64,000 nucleotides of DNA. It comes from Scylla paramamosain (lineage: Eukaryota > Arthropoda > Malacostraca > Decapoda > Portunidae). Positions within the stretch are counted from its first letter, which is position 1. Every line of letters starts with the position of its first letter. The notes below the pieces were generated by a model, which saw only the letters and a list, made by a program, of their open reading frames with translations, was not told where the DNA came from and ran no database searches. Position numbers and translations under genes: made by a program. Location: assembly GCF_035594125.1 (NCBI RefSeq), contig NC_087181.1, positions 1,947,501 to 2,011,500 of the forward strand, given 5' to 3'. Positions 13,799 through 32,028 of the stretch are shown here, piece after piece.

Positions 13799-14452
13799 CT
13801 TATGATGTGTTTAGGAATAAGGTCTTAATTTAATGAAATACCAGTTTGTTTGTTTTTCTAGCGCTTTTTTTTCTATTTCTTATGGTCTTCCTGCCACCGT
13901 TTTTTTTTTGTTTGGAATTTTAGTTTTTTTTTTTATTGGAGTGCGTATGGGAATGTGGTATTAACTAAGTAGAAGATGTTTTATTATTTATCTCCTTGTT
14001 TCTTCTTGTTCTTGTCCTTCTTTTTAGACTGATAGATTTCTTGGCACCATTTCCAGTTTTATATAATTTCCATTCTACTTTTCTATTCTTTATTTTCAGT
14101 ATAATTTTCTGCATTCTGAGTGAACTATGCACAGTAATAAGCGTACTCTAATTTATGACAAGGTTAACACGAGTGAAAACTGTGTAAAAGTGAACTGTAA
14201 ATGTATTTGAACTTGAGACATGCAGTGGCTATCAGTGTGTGGTGTTTCATTAATCTTAATTCCCAGAGCTGAGAATGTAGTGTGTTTTCTTCTATCATTA
14301 TTTGTTTTGGGGAACCTTCTTGTTTGGTATTAAGCTCTTGAGGTCATAGATGTACTCCTAATTGGTCTGCATTTCTTCTTGTTTACATCTTTTGAAGTGG
14401 CAGTGGCATTCTTAGCCGTGTGTTGTCATGTTTTATTTCGATTCTTTTTCAA

Positions 14453-14485
<33 letters not shown>

Positions 14486-14588
14486 TCATTAAAGTCTCAG
14501 ATACACGAGAGATGCCTTCTTGCTCTTGTTTTTATTCTTGTTTCTTTTCTTGTTTTTGTTCCTGTTCTTATTGTTGCTCCTCCTCATC

Positions 14589-14630
<42 letters not shown>

Positions 14631-14640
14631 TTCATCATCT
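14453..14640. repeat. (ATT)n and (TCA)n microsatellites
   Basis: About 10 ATT units at 14453-14485 and about 15 TCA/TCT units at 14589-14640, both inside the decayed array. Confidence 0.95.
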
Positions 14641-15330
14641 TCTAGCGGTGATGGCTTTCTTGGCACTAACTCGTGTTTTGTGAGTTGATTACATTGTTTT
14701 CATTTTTTTATTTATTTACTTTTTGTACATAAGAGTGATGAACAATTTTCTTCTGCTTCTTTCTCTAGGCGGTGACGGCTTCCTTGGCAGTGCCGTGTGT
14801 TTTGTAGGATTTCATTGTTTTTCATAACTTTTTTCTATATAATTTGTTTGCTCTTGTGTTTGTAAGTATGGAAAGTTGTATTTTTTTTCCTTTCCGTCTC
14901 TTTCTTCAGCCGGTATATAATGGTTTTCTTGTAATTGTTTTTTTTTTTGTGTTCACTCCATTGTTCTTTTTTCGTATAATCATGATTTTTTCTCATGTAT
15001 GTAAGTGTAAGGAAGCTTGGTTATTATCTTTTCTTCCTTTTCTTTTAGTTAGTGATGGCTTTCTTACCAGCGAGTTTTATTTTTTTTTATCTTGATTCTA
15101 TTATGTATCTAATATAATCGTAATCTGCTCTTGTGTAAGTATGAGAAGAGCTAAGTTTCTATTTTTTTCTTTTCTTTTCTTTTATTTTTTAGTTGGCAGT
15201 GTGATGGCTTACTTGTCAGTGTTTTGTTTTGTGTTGATTCTATTTTTCATCTTGTGTAAGTGTGAAAGCGTCTACCGTCTAGCCAGAAGAAAATATATAC
15301 ATTAAGAGCCTTCTTTCTGGCAGTGTGCAG

Positions 15331-15669
15331 CGAAGTAATGGTAAAAAAAAAGTCCAAGAGGAGAAGTCTGGCGGGCCTCGTCGCCTCTCCTGCCTGGCGG
15401 TGATGGATGAAGTGTGCCCGGGACGCGACACGAAGCAGTGTTTAGGTGTAATGAATAAGGAACTCTGAGAACACGATGAGGCGGGGAGTCTGTTTCCAGG
15501 AACGCTCTTGTTTTACTCTTAACGTCTACACTCTTTCTTTTTCAACTTGAGAGTTGTTCATACGAGTACTTGTAGCTTGCTGTAGGAAAGGAACCAACAC
15601 GTCTTATGTTAAAGTCTAATTATGAATCTGAAACACTCATGCTATGTTTTCTGGGTAGTCTCGTTTTAC

Positions 15670-15670
<1 letters not shown>
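15331..15670. other. Unique non-coding DNA
   Basis: Mixed sequence, GC-richer at 15360-15430. No gene or repeat seen. Confidence 0.55.
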
Positions 15671-15735
<65 letters not shown>

Positions 15736-15806
15736 TTTATTATTTTTATTTTTTTATTTATCTATTTTTTAATTAACTATTTATTTATTTATTTATTTAT
15801 TTATTT
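15671..15806. repeat. (TTA)n then (TTTA)n compound array
   Basis: About 21 TTA units to 15734, degenerate T/A-rich sequence, then TTTA units at 15779-15804. Confidence 0.95.
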
Positions 15807-17035
15807 TTTTTTTTTTTTTTGTGCGAGGGGCGCTCGTTCTTGTAGCTTGTAGTGGCCAGGGAAGAACACGTGGGTAGTTAGAGTATGGAGCGTAAACCAC
15901 ATGTATAGCACCTATAGTTTACTCTAGAGCCGATGTGTTTACTGTGTTTTATTTATTTTCTATCTGGTCTTTGTCTTTATGGTGCATTATTCTTTACTTA
16001 CTCTTGATCTTCGTCTGTTCGCACGTGCTGTAATGTGTTTTAGTTAACCAATTTACGTTTTGTGGTGTAATGCGGTCGTCCACGAGACTGCCCCTTTCCA
16101 CCAGTGGCAGATTTTGTTAAGAGCGTGAATGATGTGTGTATTGTGTATGAGTGTGGTGCTGTTTCTGGGCAAACCGGTGTGTGATTGCCGGCGTGGTGTA
16201 TAGATAGTTTTTTTAATTTCTGTCCTCTTTTATGAATGGTAAGCTTGGTTTCTTATGTTTGTGTCTTATTACAAGGTTATATGAATAAATAGATACATGT
16301 TACATATTTTCGTCTTTCCTGAACGGTAAATATGTTCGTGCTCTTATATAAATTGTGTCTCATCAAAGGTTATTACGAGAGGCATGGCATATTATATTAG
16401 TGGCCAATGTACACCCTCACCCCGCCCTGGAGTGGCCCGCCGCCCTCCCTGTGCACGCTTGATGAGGCTCAGACACACCCGTAATTAGGCAGCTCATTTA
16501 TTTACTCCACTCATATTTGCACTGAGTCTAATTGAAAAACGTGACCTCGGGTGCTTTAAGTGAGTAATCTTTATTTCTGTCAAATCTATGCAATGCTGTG
16601 TGATTTTAAAGGATCGAGAAGTTAAGCTAAATTGTTCAGGTGCTTCTTGTTTTTGTAGTAATCATCCAAAAAATGATCATGCATTTCATATTTTATAAGC
16701 GACTGAAAATCAAAGTGGTCTAATTTTTTTTGATTAGTCATGAGTGGAAAAAAAAAAAACTATCCAGAGTTAATGAAAGGTCCCAGTATTTTTTTTTATC
16801 AGATAAACATAAAACCAAAAAAAAAACTATTTAATTCTCCTTCAATAAAAACGAAAAAAAAAGTAAAAAAAATAAAACAAATACATACATGATACATAAA
16901 ATATATAAATAAAAACCCCCAAAATATTCACTTTTATGCATCAATTTTATAATCAAAAGGGCAAAATATCAAATGTTCCGTGTTGATAAGGAAGGAAAAA
17001 TCAAGGAAGCAGTTTTTGGCGCATGGAAGAGGATC

Positions 17036-17038
<3 letters not shown>
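15807..17038. other. Unique non-coding DNA
   Basis: No gene seen. 16420-16570 has TAATTAG, CTAATTG and TTTATT motifs around a short GC-rich block; 16720-16920 is rich in A and T homopolymers. Confidence 0.55.

Positions 17039-17113
<75 letters not shown>
17039..17113. repeat. (GA)n microsatellite
   Basis: About 37 GA units. Confidence 0.98.
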
Positions 17114-17115
<2 letters not shown>

Positions 17116-17422
17116 TAATGCGCAGTCCGTCGCGGTAAAGAGGTGGCGGCACAACAAAGGAAGCAGAGCTGGTAGCCGGAGCAACAACTATGAGAAAGGC
17201 TGAACTGCTCTTATGTACACTATTTTGTCTGAAGGAGGTGCTAGTAGAACCCCGGCCAGTAGCGCCTCGGCCCTCATGGAGACATTATATTATACGAGTC
17301 CCGCGGCATGCAGTAAACCCACAGCGGCGAGACCATTGAGGCGAGGAAGCAGGAGTCTGGGCCACTCCACTCCTAATGCGCCGCTCACTGTACACTCTTT
17401 CTGATACACTCGCACGCATCCA
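17114..17422. other. Unique GC-rich DNA between two GA arrays
   Basis: No gene supported; short frames here have no recognisable motif. Confidence 0.5.
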
Positions 17423-17424
17423 GA

Positions 17425-17501
<77 letters not shown>
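17423..17501. repeat. (GA)n microsatellite
   Basis: About 38 units, with one GGGA interruption near the start. Confidence 0.97.
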
Positions 17502-17502
<1 letters not shown>

Positions 17503-17754
17503 ACCACTCCTCCCTAATATATACATTGCTTCCCACCGTAAACACACTCTCTCCCCTACGAACTCCAGCAATTCCGTGAGGGCTTAATTTTATCACGGTA
17601 ACGACGCGACGCCCTTCTCCCTCTCACGGCCTTCACTCCTTCCCTCCCTCCTGCTGCCTGACCTGCCCCCGCCCTCCGCCCCTCTAGACCTCCCTCCAGG
17701 CCACTCCTTCAGAGGATCCCTTTTCTACTAATCCTTACACTTGTTTAGATTTGC

Positions 17755-18659
<905 letters not shown>

Positions 18660-18960
18660 GTTATGCATATGCATAACAATAGACAATACAATGCATACAA
18701 TGCAATAGTACTCAGAGTACTATGCATTGTATTTTCACTAGTCTTCGTCGGAGTGAATGAAATGAGAGGTAATGTAAGATTTATGTGTTTTGACTTGCCT
18801 TGTTTATATAGCCATATAGCCATACATAGTACTATGCAATAGTACTCATACAATGCATAGTACTCATAGAGTACTATGCATTGTATTTTCACTAGTCTTC
18901 GTCGGAGTGAATGAAATGAGAGGTAATGTAAGATTTATGTGTTTTGACTTGCCTTGTTTA
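18660..18960 (+). repeat. Hairpin-rich 154-bp tandem duplication
   Basis: 18660-18677 is a perfect 18-bp palindrome. A 93-nt block starting AGAGTACTATGCATTGTA occurs at 18714 and again at 18868 with no difference I can see. Each copy opens with one arm of an inverted repeat: 18850-18864 pairs perfectly with 18870-18884 over a 5-nt loop, and 18697-18712 pairs with 18716-18730 with one bulge. Confidence 0.9.
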
Positions 18961-19345
18961 ATTAATCTGATACACAATGGTAGGCGTGGCGATGCTAGTG
19001 AGCTACTCTGTTGAACCAACCACTTTGGGGGACCAGTCAGGCAAATTAACACAGAAAAAGACATGATAAAGGTTAAAATTAATTATTTAGGTTTATTTGT
19101 AACATTGAAGACATTAGTTATTATGAAGAAAATTTATGTATTGGATTTACTGAGAAATATCACTGTATGGCTATAAAATTGTCACAGTTCATGGAAAAGT
19201 CATGATGAATCATGCAGCTGCTGCTTGATTGGAAAAGATCAAGACGAACATCGTAAAGTTTGACTTGAAATTTATGGAGATGAACAGCTTGGACATGAAG
19301 GCATGGCAGTGTGGCGCGGGGCTGCCTTGTGGGGCCGCGTGCCGA
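18961..19345. other. Unique non-coding DNA
   Basis: AT-rich, no gene seen. Confidence 0.5.
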
Positions 19346-19510
19346 GCACAGCTACACAGCACAACACAGCTACACAACACAACACAACACAACACAACAC
19401 AGCACAGCTACACAACACAACACAGCTCAACACAGCACAACACAGCACAGCACAGCACACCTCACAGGAACACAACACCCCTCACAACAACACAACACAC
19501 TACACAGACT
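19346..19510. repeat. AACAC/AGCACA minisatellite
   Basis: Imperfect 5-bp units of ACAAC, CAGCA and CTACA type. Frames rich in Gln/His/Asn/Thr are repeat translation. Confidence 0.9.
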
Positions 19511-19627
19511 AACTACATAACACCTGCAAGCTTTTAATGATGAAACATGGCACACGTAAGAGCGAGACAAATAAATACATCTCACTCTAATGAAGACTAA
19601 AAACAAAACCTCGGTGGCTCTTGATGG

Positions 19628-19628
19628 C

Positions 19629-19717
<89 letters not shown>
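19628..19717. repeat. (GT)n-(GA)n compound microsatellite
   Basis: About 9 GT units then about 35 GA units. Confidence 0.97.
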
Positions 19718-20739
<1,022 letters not shown>

Positions 20740-21080
20740 CATTACTTGGTGTATCTCAGCACAGAGGAATTCCAAGTATGTAATGATAAGTAAAGCTGAG
20801 GAGAGGACTGCTTATTTCATCTTCGGGTCTGACATCTCAACATTGAATATTTCTGAGATAAAAAAAAAAAAAATCCTTATAGTAAAAAGAAAAAAGTTCT
20901 CAGTTCACCTGGTATCTCACTAATAAGGTGACTAAAAGAATGATTGTTTAGTTAATCTTCTGTGCAAGAATCTGACTTTGATATTTTAACACTGAATATT
21001 TTGAAGATTATAATAAAAAAAAATACTTAAATTCATCTCATCTTAACACTAAATGATTTCCAAGATAGTGAAAATAACAT
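20740..21080. repeat. Decayed local repeat with ACACTGAATATTT-like core
   Basis: Related blocks near 20832, 20981 and 21038 share an AACACTGAATATTTC..AAGATA pattern; a weaker one lies near 20752. Spacing is irregular (57-149 bp). Confidence 0.5.
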
Positions 21081-22042
<962 letters not shown>

Positions 22043-22084
22043 GACATACTCTTGCTGCTGCCAGTGGTTCTGCCCTCTGTTACT

Positions 22085-22462
22085 GCTTCGACAACTACCA
22101 CCACTACCACCACCACCACCACCATCACCACTACCACCACCACCACCAACATTGCCCCTGTCATAAGCAGAACCATTACCACCACTAGTACTTTTCCATG
22201 AACCACTGCCATCACTACTTACATTACTACTACTGTTACCATCTTTACTGCAACTAAAACTATCGCAGATACTTTTCCATTATCCGATCTGTAACCCTTT
22301 CTATTACAACTACCACCACTACTGCCACCACCATTCCACCTCTCCCACCAGCGCTACCATTATTACTACCACGATCATTGCCACCTTTAAACCCACCCTG
22401 TCTTTCCTATCACTACAACAATCACAAGCAACAACGTCACCACCACCACCACCACCACCACT
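22085..22462. repeat. Imperfect (ACC)n/(ACT)n region
   Basis: ACC and ACT triplets dominate at 22092-22150, thin out, and return as a (CCA)n run at 22437-22461. Confidence 0.85.
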
Positions 22463-22929
22463 ATTCTCTCCCTTCAGCTCCCTTTCAGTGCCATTTTGAT
22501 TTTTGTTCAATGTTCTTATCCATTGGGTGCACGATTATCGCTTCTAATAACACTGTTCACCTCCATTGTCTTAAAAGTAACAATTAAAGTAAATGGGCAA
22601 TGATTCTTTACGAGGCTTTGTGCATGACGCTCTGCTCTGCTCTGCTCGCTCCCTCGCTGCTCCACACGGCCAAGTTTTCAGCAGTCGCCAGCAGCTCGCC
22701 GCCCGTTCCACACCTTCCACCCACTGCTTTATGGCGTCACTGTTTCCATCAATAATAAAAGGAAATACCTCGCCGGACACTCACTGGCGCGGTCATCACC
22801 ATCCATTGAGGTCGTTATCGGCTTCTTCATACACTATCAAACACTGTCCCATCGCTGGCAATAACGCTTTGTTAGGCGATAACGACTTGCAGTTTTTTTT
22901 TTCTCTCTCTATTGACGTTTTTTTTTTTC
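22463..22929. other. Unique non-coding DNA
   Basis: No gene supported; frame 22593-22934 (+) has no recognisable domain. Confidence 0.5.
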
Positions 22930-23490
22930 GATAAGACTTAGGTGATTCTTTAAAGTTGAGGAGCTTTATAAAGATTAATGTTTCCCCTTCCTGTTGCTCC
23001 GCGTGCCGTGACTTTTTGTTTTGTATTTCATGGAATTTTGTCACATTTGTTAACTCTTTTTCCATAAAGGCGATGGTAGGGTGTTTTTCAATGGATGTTT
23101 TTTTTTATTATTATTTTTTTTTCTATAAGGGCTTAGGTGCGTGGCTTTCTTCAGGCTGAGGAACTGTATAAACATTAATCATCTTCCTTACTGTTGGTCT
23201 GCGCGTCGTCATATGTTCTATATTTCACGTAGTTATGTGGCTTTTATTAAGTCTCTCCATAAAGGCTCTGGTGGGTATCGTCTTAATTACGGCTGAGTAA
23301 CCGTAAAAAAATCGACTTTCCTCATTATTGCTCAATTTGTTGTGCTCAGTGCGTTGTTACATAGTGTTCTGTTTTCCATATAATTGTCATGTTTGTAAGT
23401 GCTTTTGTGTGTTGCCGTGGTTAAGTCTGAGGACCTGTAGGTAGGTAAATGATCTTACTCATCACTGATTTGGTGTCATATCAGTACATA
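22930..23490 (+). repeat. Decayed tandem array, unit about 135-200 bp
   Basis: A GGCTGAGGAACTGTATAAA-like core recurs at 22955, 23155, 23292 and 23426 (offsets 200, 137, 134). TCCATAAAGGC recurs at 23061 and 23256. The first interval is longer, perhaps because of extra T-rich sequence near 23098-23122. Confidence 0.7.
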
Positions 23491-23593
23491 TTTCACCTTT
23501 TGTTTTTGGTTCCATTTAAAAAGTCTTGCGTTTGAAATTGAGTACATACCAAGTCATAGAAAAGATGTTGCCCGATTACTGTGTGTAAATTCT

Positions 23594-23720
23594 GTTAGGT
23601 AGGTTAAGTTAGGTAATTAAGATTAAATTAGGTAAATTTAGATAAGGTTGTTAGATTAGGTTGTGGTAGGAAATAGCAGGTTAGATTAAGCTTGGTTAAA
23701 TTGAGTCATGAAAGGTAAGG
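23594..23720 (+). repeat. Degenerate TTAGG-like tract
   Basis: Repeated TTAGGT, TTAGATTAGG and GGTTAG motifs, strongly decayed. TTAGG is the usual arthropod telomere unit, so this may be an old interstitial telomere-like tract, though simple T/A/G-rich drift could give the same look. Confidence 0.45.
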
Positions 23721-24936
<1,216 letters not shown>

Positions 24937-24938
<2 letters not shown>

Positions 24939-25480
24939 TGAAATGACAGACAGAGGCCAACAGACATACGGACAAACACGCAGACAGAGGTAGACAGGCA
25001 TTCTGGCAAACACAAACAGACAAGAAGACAGACAAAAGACAACACAATAGAAAAAAAACAAAAAAAAAAAAAACAAGCAGATACATAAAACAGAGCTAAA
25101 CAAAGAGACACCACAGGAATAGACATAGAGAGAGAAAGAGAGAGGGAGTGTACAGTCTTCCCCAGCAGCGTGACAGGCAGTATGGCGTGAAGGACATTGG
25201 CAGTGTTACAGGCGGTGGGTTTTTGTTCCTTGGCCCAATCATTGCCGCTGCGCATGGCCCGAACAATGACGACAGCTCTCCGCTTGCTCGTTGCCGCCCG
25301 TCATGCTGATGCCAAGGACGGCCATGTAGTTACAAGTTATTAAGGCTGAGGGGCGGAGGAGGAGGCGCTTCCCTGTGTCGCCCACGTCCACAGGCGCTCA
25401 CACTTGCCTGAATCCTTGTGCCTTGAGGACATTAATGGCTTGATGGAGGGGCGCATTAGTATCATAATAACCGGTAGTTT
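24937..25480. other. Unique DNA, ACAGACA-rich first part
   Basis: 24943-25080 has loose CAGACA/ACAAACA repeats. The rest is mixed, GC-rich at 25180-25410. No gene seen. Confidence 0.5.
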
Positions 25481-25530
25481 CTTGCTCACCCTTGCTCACC
25501 CTTGCTCACATTTGCTCACACTTGCTCACT
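25481..25530 (+). repeat. 10-bp minisatellite, CTTGCTCACC x5
   Basis: Five head-to-tail units, each differing by at most two bases. Confidence 0.95.
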
Positions 25531-25868
25531 CTGGTCTCTCCTCGTGTGCAAACAGCAGGAGGGGCGGAAGGGGGAGTGTTCCGCGAGTAGCAGCAACTTG
25601 CCCACTGTTAAGTATGTAAATACAATGCAGGCAATACGTGTAATGTCGAGGAGCGCCATAAACGGTACCATGACCCGAGCCTAAGCACGTGCTGGAGTTA
25701 ATGTAAGGCTGGTGCTGAGACGCCGCCGCCGGGAGCCTCGCTACTGACGCAGGTACACCGCCGCCGCCGCCGCCTCAGCCCTGCTTCACAGCACTGCTAC
25801 TCCTTCCCCTCTTCCTCCTCCTTCCCTTTGTCTTCTTCTCTATCCCCCTACATTATCTTCCTCTTCCT
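25531..25868. other. Unique GC-rich DNA
   Basis: No gene seen; a short GCC run lies at 25758-25774. Confidence 0.5.
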
Positions 25869-26127
25869 CTTGCCCTTACTCCTCCTCCTCCTCCTCCTCC
25901 TCCTCCTCCTCCTCCTCCTCCTCCCCTCCTCCTCCTCCTCCTCCTCCTCCTCCTCCTCCTTCTCTTCTCCTCCTCCTCTTTCTCTTCTCCTCCTCGTCTT
26001 CTCCTCTTCTCCTCCTCCTCCTCTTCTCCTCTCCTCTTCTCCGCTCCTCCTCCTCCTCCTCCTCCTCCTCCTCCTCCTCCTCCTCCTCCTCCTCCTCCTC
26101 CTCCTCCTCCTCCTCCTCCTCCTCTTC

Positions 26128-26167
<40 letters not shown>
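25869..26167. repeat. (CCT)n blocks ending in (CTG)n
   Basis: CCT arrays at about 25879-25957 and 26045-26130, joined by imperfect CCT/CTT sequence, then about 12 CTG units to 26167. Leu-rich frame is repeat translation. Confidence 0.96.
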
Positions 26168-26171
<4 letters not shown>

Positions 26172-27289
26172 TCCTGTCTCTGCCCTGTAGCTTTTAAGAA
26201 ATATTCATAAATACTTAAAGGTCTGTTGCTGTTTGACTATTCTTTATAGTCCTTTTGTAATCATCCTCCTCTTCAATGTCTCGTCTGTGTAAGTTTTTTT
26301 TTTTCTTGCTCTTTCTTGCTTTCTCTTTACCACTATCATCATCCAGCCTTATTTCCCTTTCTTGCTTTCTGTCGTCTCCCGGCTGTACTTGTTTCCTCCT
26401 ACTCCCCACCACCCATCCCCCCTCCCCGTCCCCTGCCCTCCGCTACCCATCGCCGCCTTTATCTCCACAAATCAGGTACTGGCACGCCACCGCCGCCTTC
26501 ACGAGCAGCCACAGTCTCAGCGGGACAGCGGAACACTTTTCTGTCCCGAGTTATTAGAAAGACTCGTCCCTTTGAAGGAATATAATTTTTCTACCGACGA
26601 CTTTTCTTCTAAAAACCAACACTTTGTGAAGCGGCGTTCCCACTTCACATTCTTCATTTTTTTTTTTCCTCTTTTCTTGCTATTCTTTTTTACACGAGTA
26701 CAGTGTAGGAAGATGTAATTATCAATGAGTGTTTTTCTTCCTTCCGTCTTTCTGTGTCTCTTCGCTCTCAAGCTGTGCGTTCCTCGAAGGTCCGTGTGTC
26801 GAGAGGATGAAGAGAAAATATTCAAAACCATTACCGGTAGAGCCTAAGACGCTTTAAATGACTTCCCATTTGTCGGGGGAACTAATGATGGCGGTGCCGC
26901 ACCCGCCAGACACTTTAGGAGCAGAGGAGGTGGCGGAGGAAAAGAAGACTAGAGGGAGGAGGCGGGGAAACAGAAAGGAAAGGAATGAATGGCTAACAAA
27001 TAACACCCGCCCATAGCCATAGCCTGAAAAGAAAGACTGCAATAGCCCCGCGACATGAGACAAGACGGGATGAGCGAGGGAGGTAAAAATATGTACATAA
27101 ACACGGAAAATAAGGCCAGGATTAGCGGCACCGGAGCTCCTTAGGTATGAATTATTTTGGGGAGTGTAAACGACTTGAATTCTTCGTGGGCGAGTGAGTG
27201 CGCCTTTCATTTCTTGGAGTAATCACCATAAGGCTGTCAGGAGAGTCGGGGCCAGCGACGCTCTGCACAAGATACGGCGTCCTCCCTCC
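26168..27289. other. Unique non-coding DNA
   Basis: Pyrimidine-leaning to about 26470, then mixed. No gene supported. Confidence 0.55.
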
Positions 27290-28560
27290 GCGTGCTTGCC
27301 TCCCTTCCTCCCTTCCATCCTTCTCTTTCTCCCTCCACACTCTCTCACCTCTGTGCCCGCCATCCTCCCTTCCATCCTTCTCCCTCCACACTCTTTCTCC
27401 ACTCATCTCTTTGCTTGCTTGTCATTTTCCCTTTTATTCTTCTCTGCTCCGTTCTCTCTCTCTCACCTCTGCTCTCCTTGCATTCTCACCTCTTCCATCC
27501 TTCCTGTCTCCCATCCTTTTGTCCTTTCCTCCACACCCTTGTTCTAAATCCTTCCGCGGTTCCTCTCTTTCATCCTTCTTCCTCCCTTCCACCCTACTTT
27601 CTCGCCTCTTCCACTTCTTTATTTCATCCCTCTCTCCTTCCCTTCACGCCCTCTCACTTCTGCTACTCTCCCTTTCTTCCATCAATCTTTAAACCATTCT
27701 CGTCCTTTAGTGTGTGTTCGCACGCCGTGTTTCGCATCCTTTAATGTTTTGTTTAATTTCGCCCCATGTCGTGTATTTCTTTCCCTGTCATCTGTATTTC
27801 ATTTGAGGGGAGTTTGATTTGGTTTGCAAGTTGACGCAAGGAAGTGCTAATGGCCGCCATCTTATTCCTCATTCCTTCATCAGTGAGGCGTGAGGGACAA
27901 CTTCAACTCCTTCTCCTCCTTGGCTTTGATACTCTTTCTCTTCTTCCTACGTTTCTTATTCTTTCTCTTTTCTTCACTTGATCTTTCAGTTTCTCCTTTC
28001 CTCCGCTCTTTCTTCTAAGTTTTCCTCTCTCCTCCTCCTCCTCTATCAATCCATTACTCCTTATCTTGCCTTTCCTTTCCCACTTTTCCTCTCTTTCATT
28101 CTTTTTCTTTCTCTTTCTCCTTTCCTTTATCATTTCTTCTTTTCGTCCCTCCTTTCTTTTACCTCTCTCCGTTATTCTTTACCTCATTCCTTTCTTCATT
28201 TCCTCTCCCATGGTTTTTTTCTTCCCCGTCCTGTTGCTTTATCTTCCTCTTTCATTCCTTCTCCTCCTTCTTTTCTTCTTCTATTGTATTTTTTTCTCAT
28301 TCCTCCTTCCTTCTTATCCTCTCTCATTCCATGTCAAGTCTAGACCGAATACTTGTCTTCCTTCCATCCTCCTCTGTCAACCCATGGCCGCCTTCATCTC
28401 TTTCCCTCTCCTTCCTTCCTTTCATCCCCTTCCCTTCCGTTCCTTCCCCTTCCCTCGCAGCCGGACTAACGCCATTACCCTCCCGCTAATGGTTCATTCT
28501 AGTTTACTCCCTCCTTTCCTTCATTTTTTTTTTGCATATTTTTTTTTTTTTTTATCAAAC
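27290..28560 (+). repeat. 1.2-kb pyrimidine-rich strand with decayed tandem repeats
   Basis: Mostly C and T on the + strand, apart from 27690-27900. CCTTCCATCC blocks recur at 27311 and 27368 (57 bp), with related blocks further on. Ser/Leu/Pro-rich frames are composition artefacts. Confidence 0.65.
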
Positions 28561-28640
28561 TGCTTGTCGTCTTTGTATTCTTCTATTTTTGTTGTATATT
28601 ATTAAAGTCATCATGGGTATTATTGTTTAGTTTTGTTTTA

Positions 28641-28675
<35 letters not shown>

Positions 28676-28700
28676 CCGTCTGTTTGTCTGTCTGTCTTTC
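28641..28700. repeat. (TGTC)n microsatellite
   Basis: About 9 perfect TGTC units, then imperfect ones. Confidence 0.95.
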
Positions 28701-29229
28701 TATCTGCGCGGTCGATTGTCTGTTCAAGGTGTTGCAGTGCATTAACTTGCTCGTTTTCCTTTTTTGGTCATTGTTTCTATATTTATACTACTGTTTGCGC
28801 TCGCGGCCACGCACGCGTCTGTATGTTTGTATGTAGGTTGCATTTCTGGGAAGCACCTCAGTCTTAACACCTAACGTCTTCAACAACAACAACGAAAAAA
28901 AAAAGGTAAATAATCAAGCAAAGGAGTAAATAAGTAAATATATATTGCGAAAGCATGTATTTGTTAAAAATGTACAGGAAAGTATATGAAAATAAAAAGT
29001 CTTTTTTTACGGTCTGGAAGACAAATATAATTCCTTTATTGCACCTACATGGATTAAAGCCATCGAAATGTAGTTGTTAATACTATAAATACATTAGTAT
29101 TGTTACTAGCACGATATGACTACCACTATAACACACCAATACCGTTGCCACTACAAGTGATATTATTACTCCTGCCACCACCTCTTCTGTTTTTTTACAA
29201 TAACACCACCAACAACAATAACACCAACA
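28701..29229. other. Unique AT-rich DNA
   Basis: No gene seen; CAACAA runs near 28881 and 29205. Confidence 0.5.
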
Positions 29230-29346
<117 letters not shown>

Positions 29347-29573
29347 ACCTCAAAATCCAAACTCCATCAGCTGATTCACTATTATTGTCCACCCCGATGT
29401 GAGAGCGTGGCATGGGGGAGCTGAGTGGTGGTGGTGGCGGCGAGGTGAGCTGTGTTTGGGTTGAGGTGATGGGTCGTCGCCCGCCACTGCTTAACTGCCA
29501 CCTCCTCGAGAGACGCCGGGCTATGTACAAGCTAATACCGTAAACAAACACTGAGTTACCTCCAGTTCTCATC

Positions 29574-29688
<115 letters not shown>

Positions 29689-29729
29689 GTTACTATACGG
29701 AGTAATAGTTCGTGAAATTATTTATAGTG

Positions 29730-29819
<90 letters not shown>

Positions 29820-29977
29820 AATGAATACTATTACTATTACTACTACTGCAACAATGAATACTATTACTACTACTATGATTACTACGAGGTATTGATAATA
29901 ATAGTGATAATAATAATAATAATAATAATAGTATAATAATAATAATAATAATGATAGTAATAATAATAATAATAATG

Positions 29978-30022
<45 letters not shown>

Positions 30023-30072
30023 TGAAAATACCACCACCACCACCACCACCACCACCACCACCACCACCACCA
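29730..30072. repeat. Compound (ACT)n-(ATA)n-(CCA)n array
   Basis: About 30 ACT units to 29819, imperfect ACT/ATT, then AAT/ATA units at 29899-30022 and about 14 CCA units at 30031-30072. Confidence 0.97.
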
Positions 30073-31539
<1,467 letters not shown>

Positions 31540-32028
31540 TTCTTCATCCAGTGTTTCTTTGTGGCCTGCCCTGCTTTATGGCACAGTGGCTGCAACACAC
31601 GATCCTCCTCTGCGGCCATGCATGTGTTCTCATTATTCTCTCCCTTACACAGAAAATAGCGGATGTTTTGTTATGGGTGCGAGGCAAAATTTATGGGACA
31701 GCCTCGACTATAGGACGCGATGGGAGTGCGGTGGCGCCTCCCTGTGCACGACTCTTGGGCGGGAAAAAATGTAATTGGATCGGGAATGAGATAGGGAGGA
31801 AAAAAGGGGCGGCACTCCCTTGGCCTGGCCACGTTGAAGGGGTCTACAGCCACCACCTCGGAAGACAAACGGCGCCTCCACACCACCATTACCGGCTGTG
31901 TGGTGACTGCGCCTCGGAATAGATGATATTACAGATTTTTTTTTTCGCTTTTCTGACTCGGGACCGCATCTTGAAACATTCTGACGCCTTATTTGAACTA
32001 CCTTTAACTGGGTGGGGTGGATGTTATT
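31540..32028. other. Unique non-coding DNA
   Basis: GC-rich at 31680-31920. No gene supported. Confidence 0.5.

Noticed and set aside
16720..16920. A/T homopolymers as matrix-attachment region or retroposon tails
   Set aside because: No element body attached to the A runs and no target duplications.
28641..28700. TGTC repeats as coding for a Cys-Val-Ser protein
   Set aside because: Pure tetranucleotide array; frame is fortuitous.
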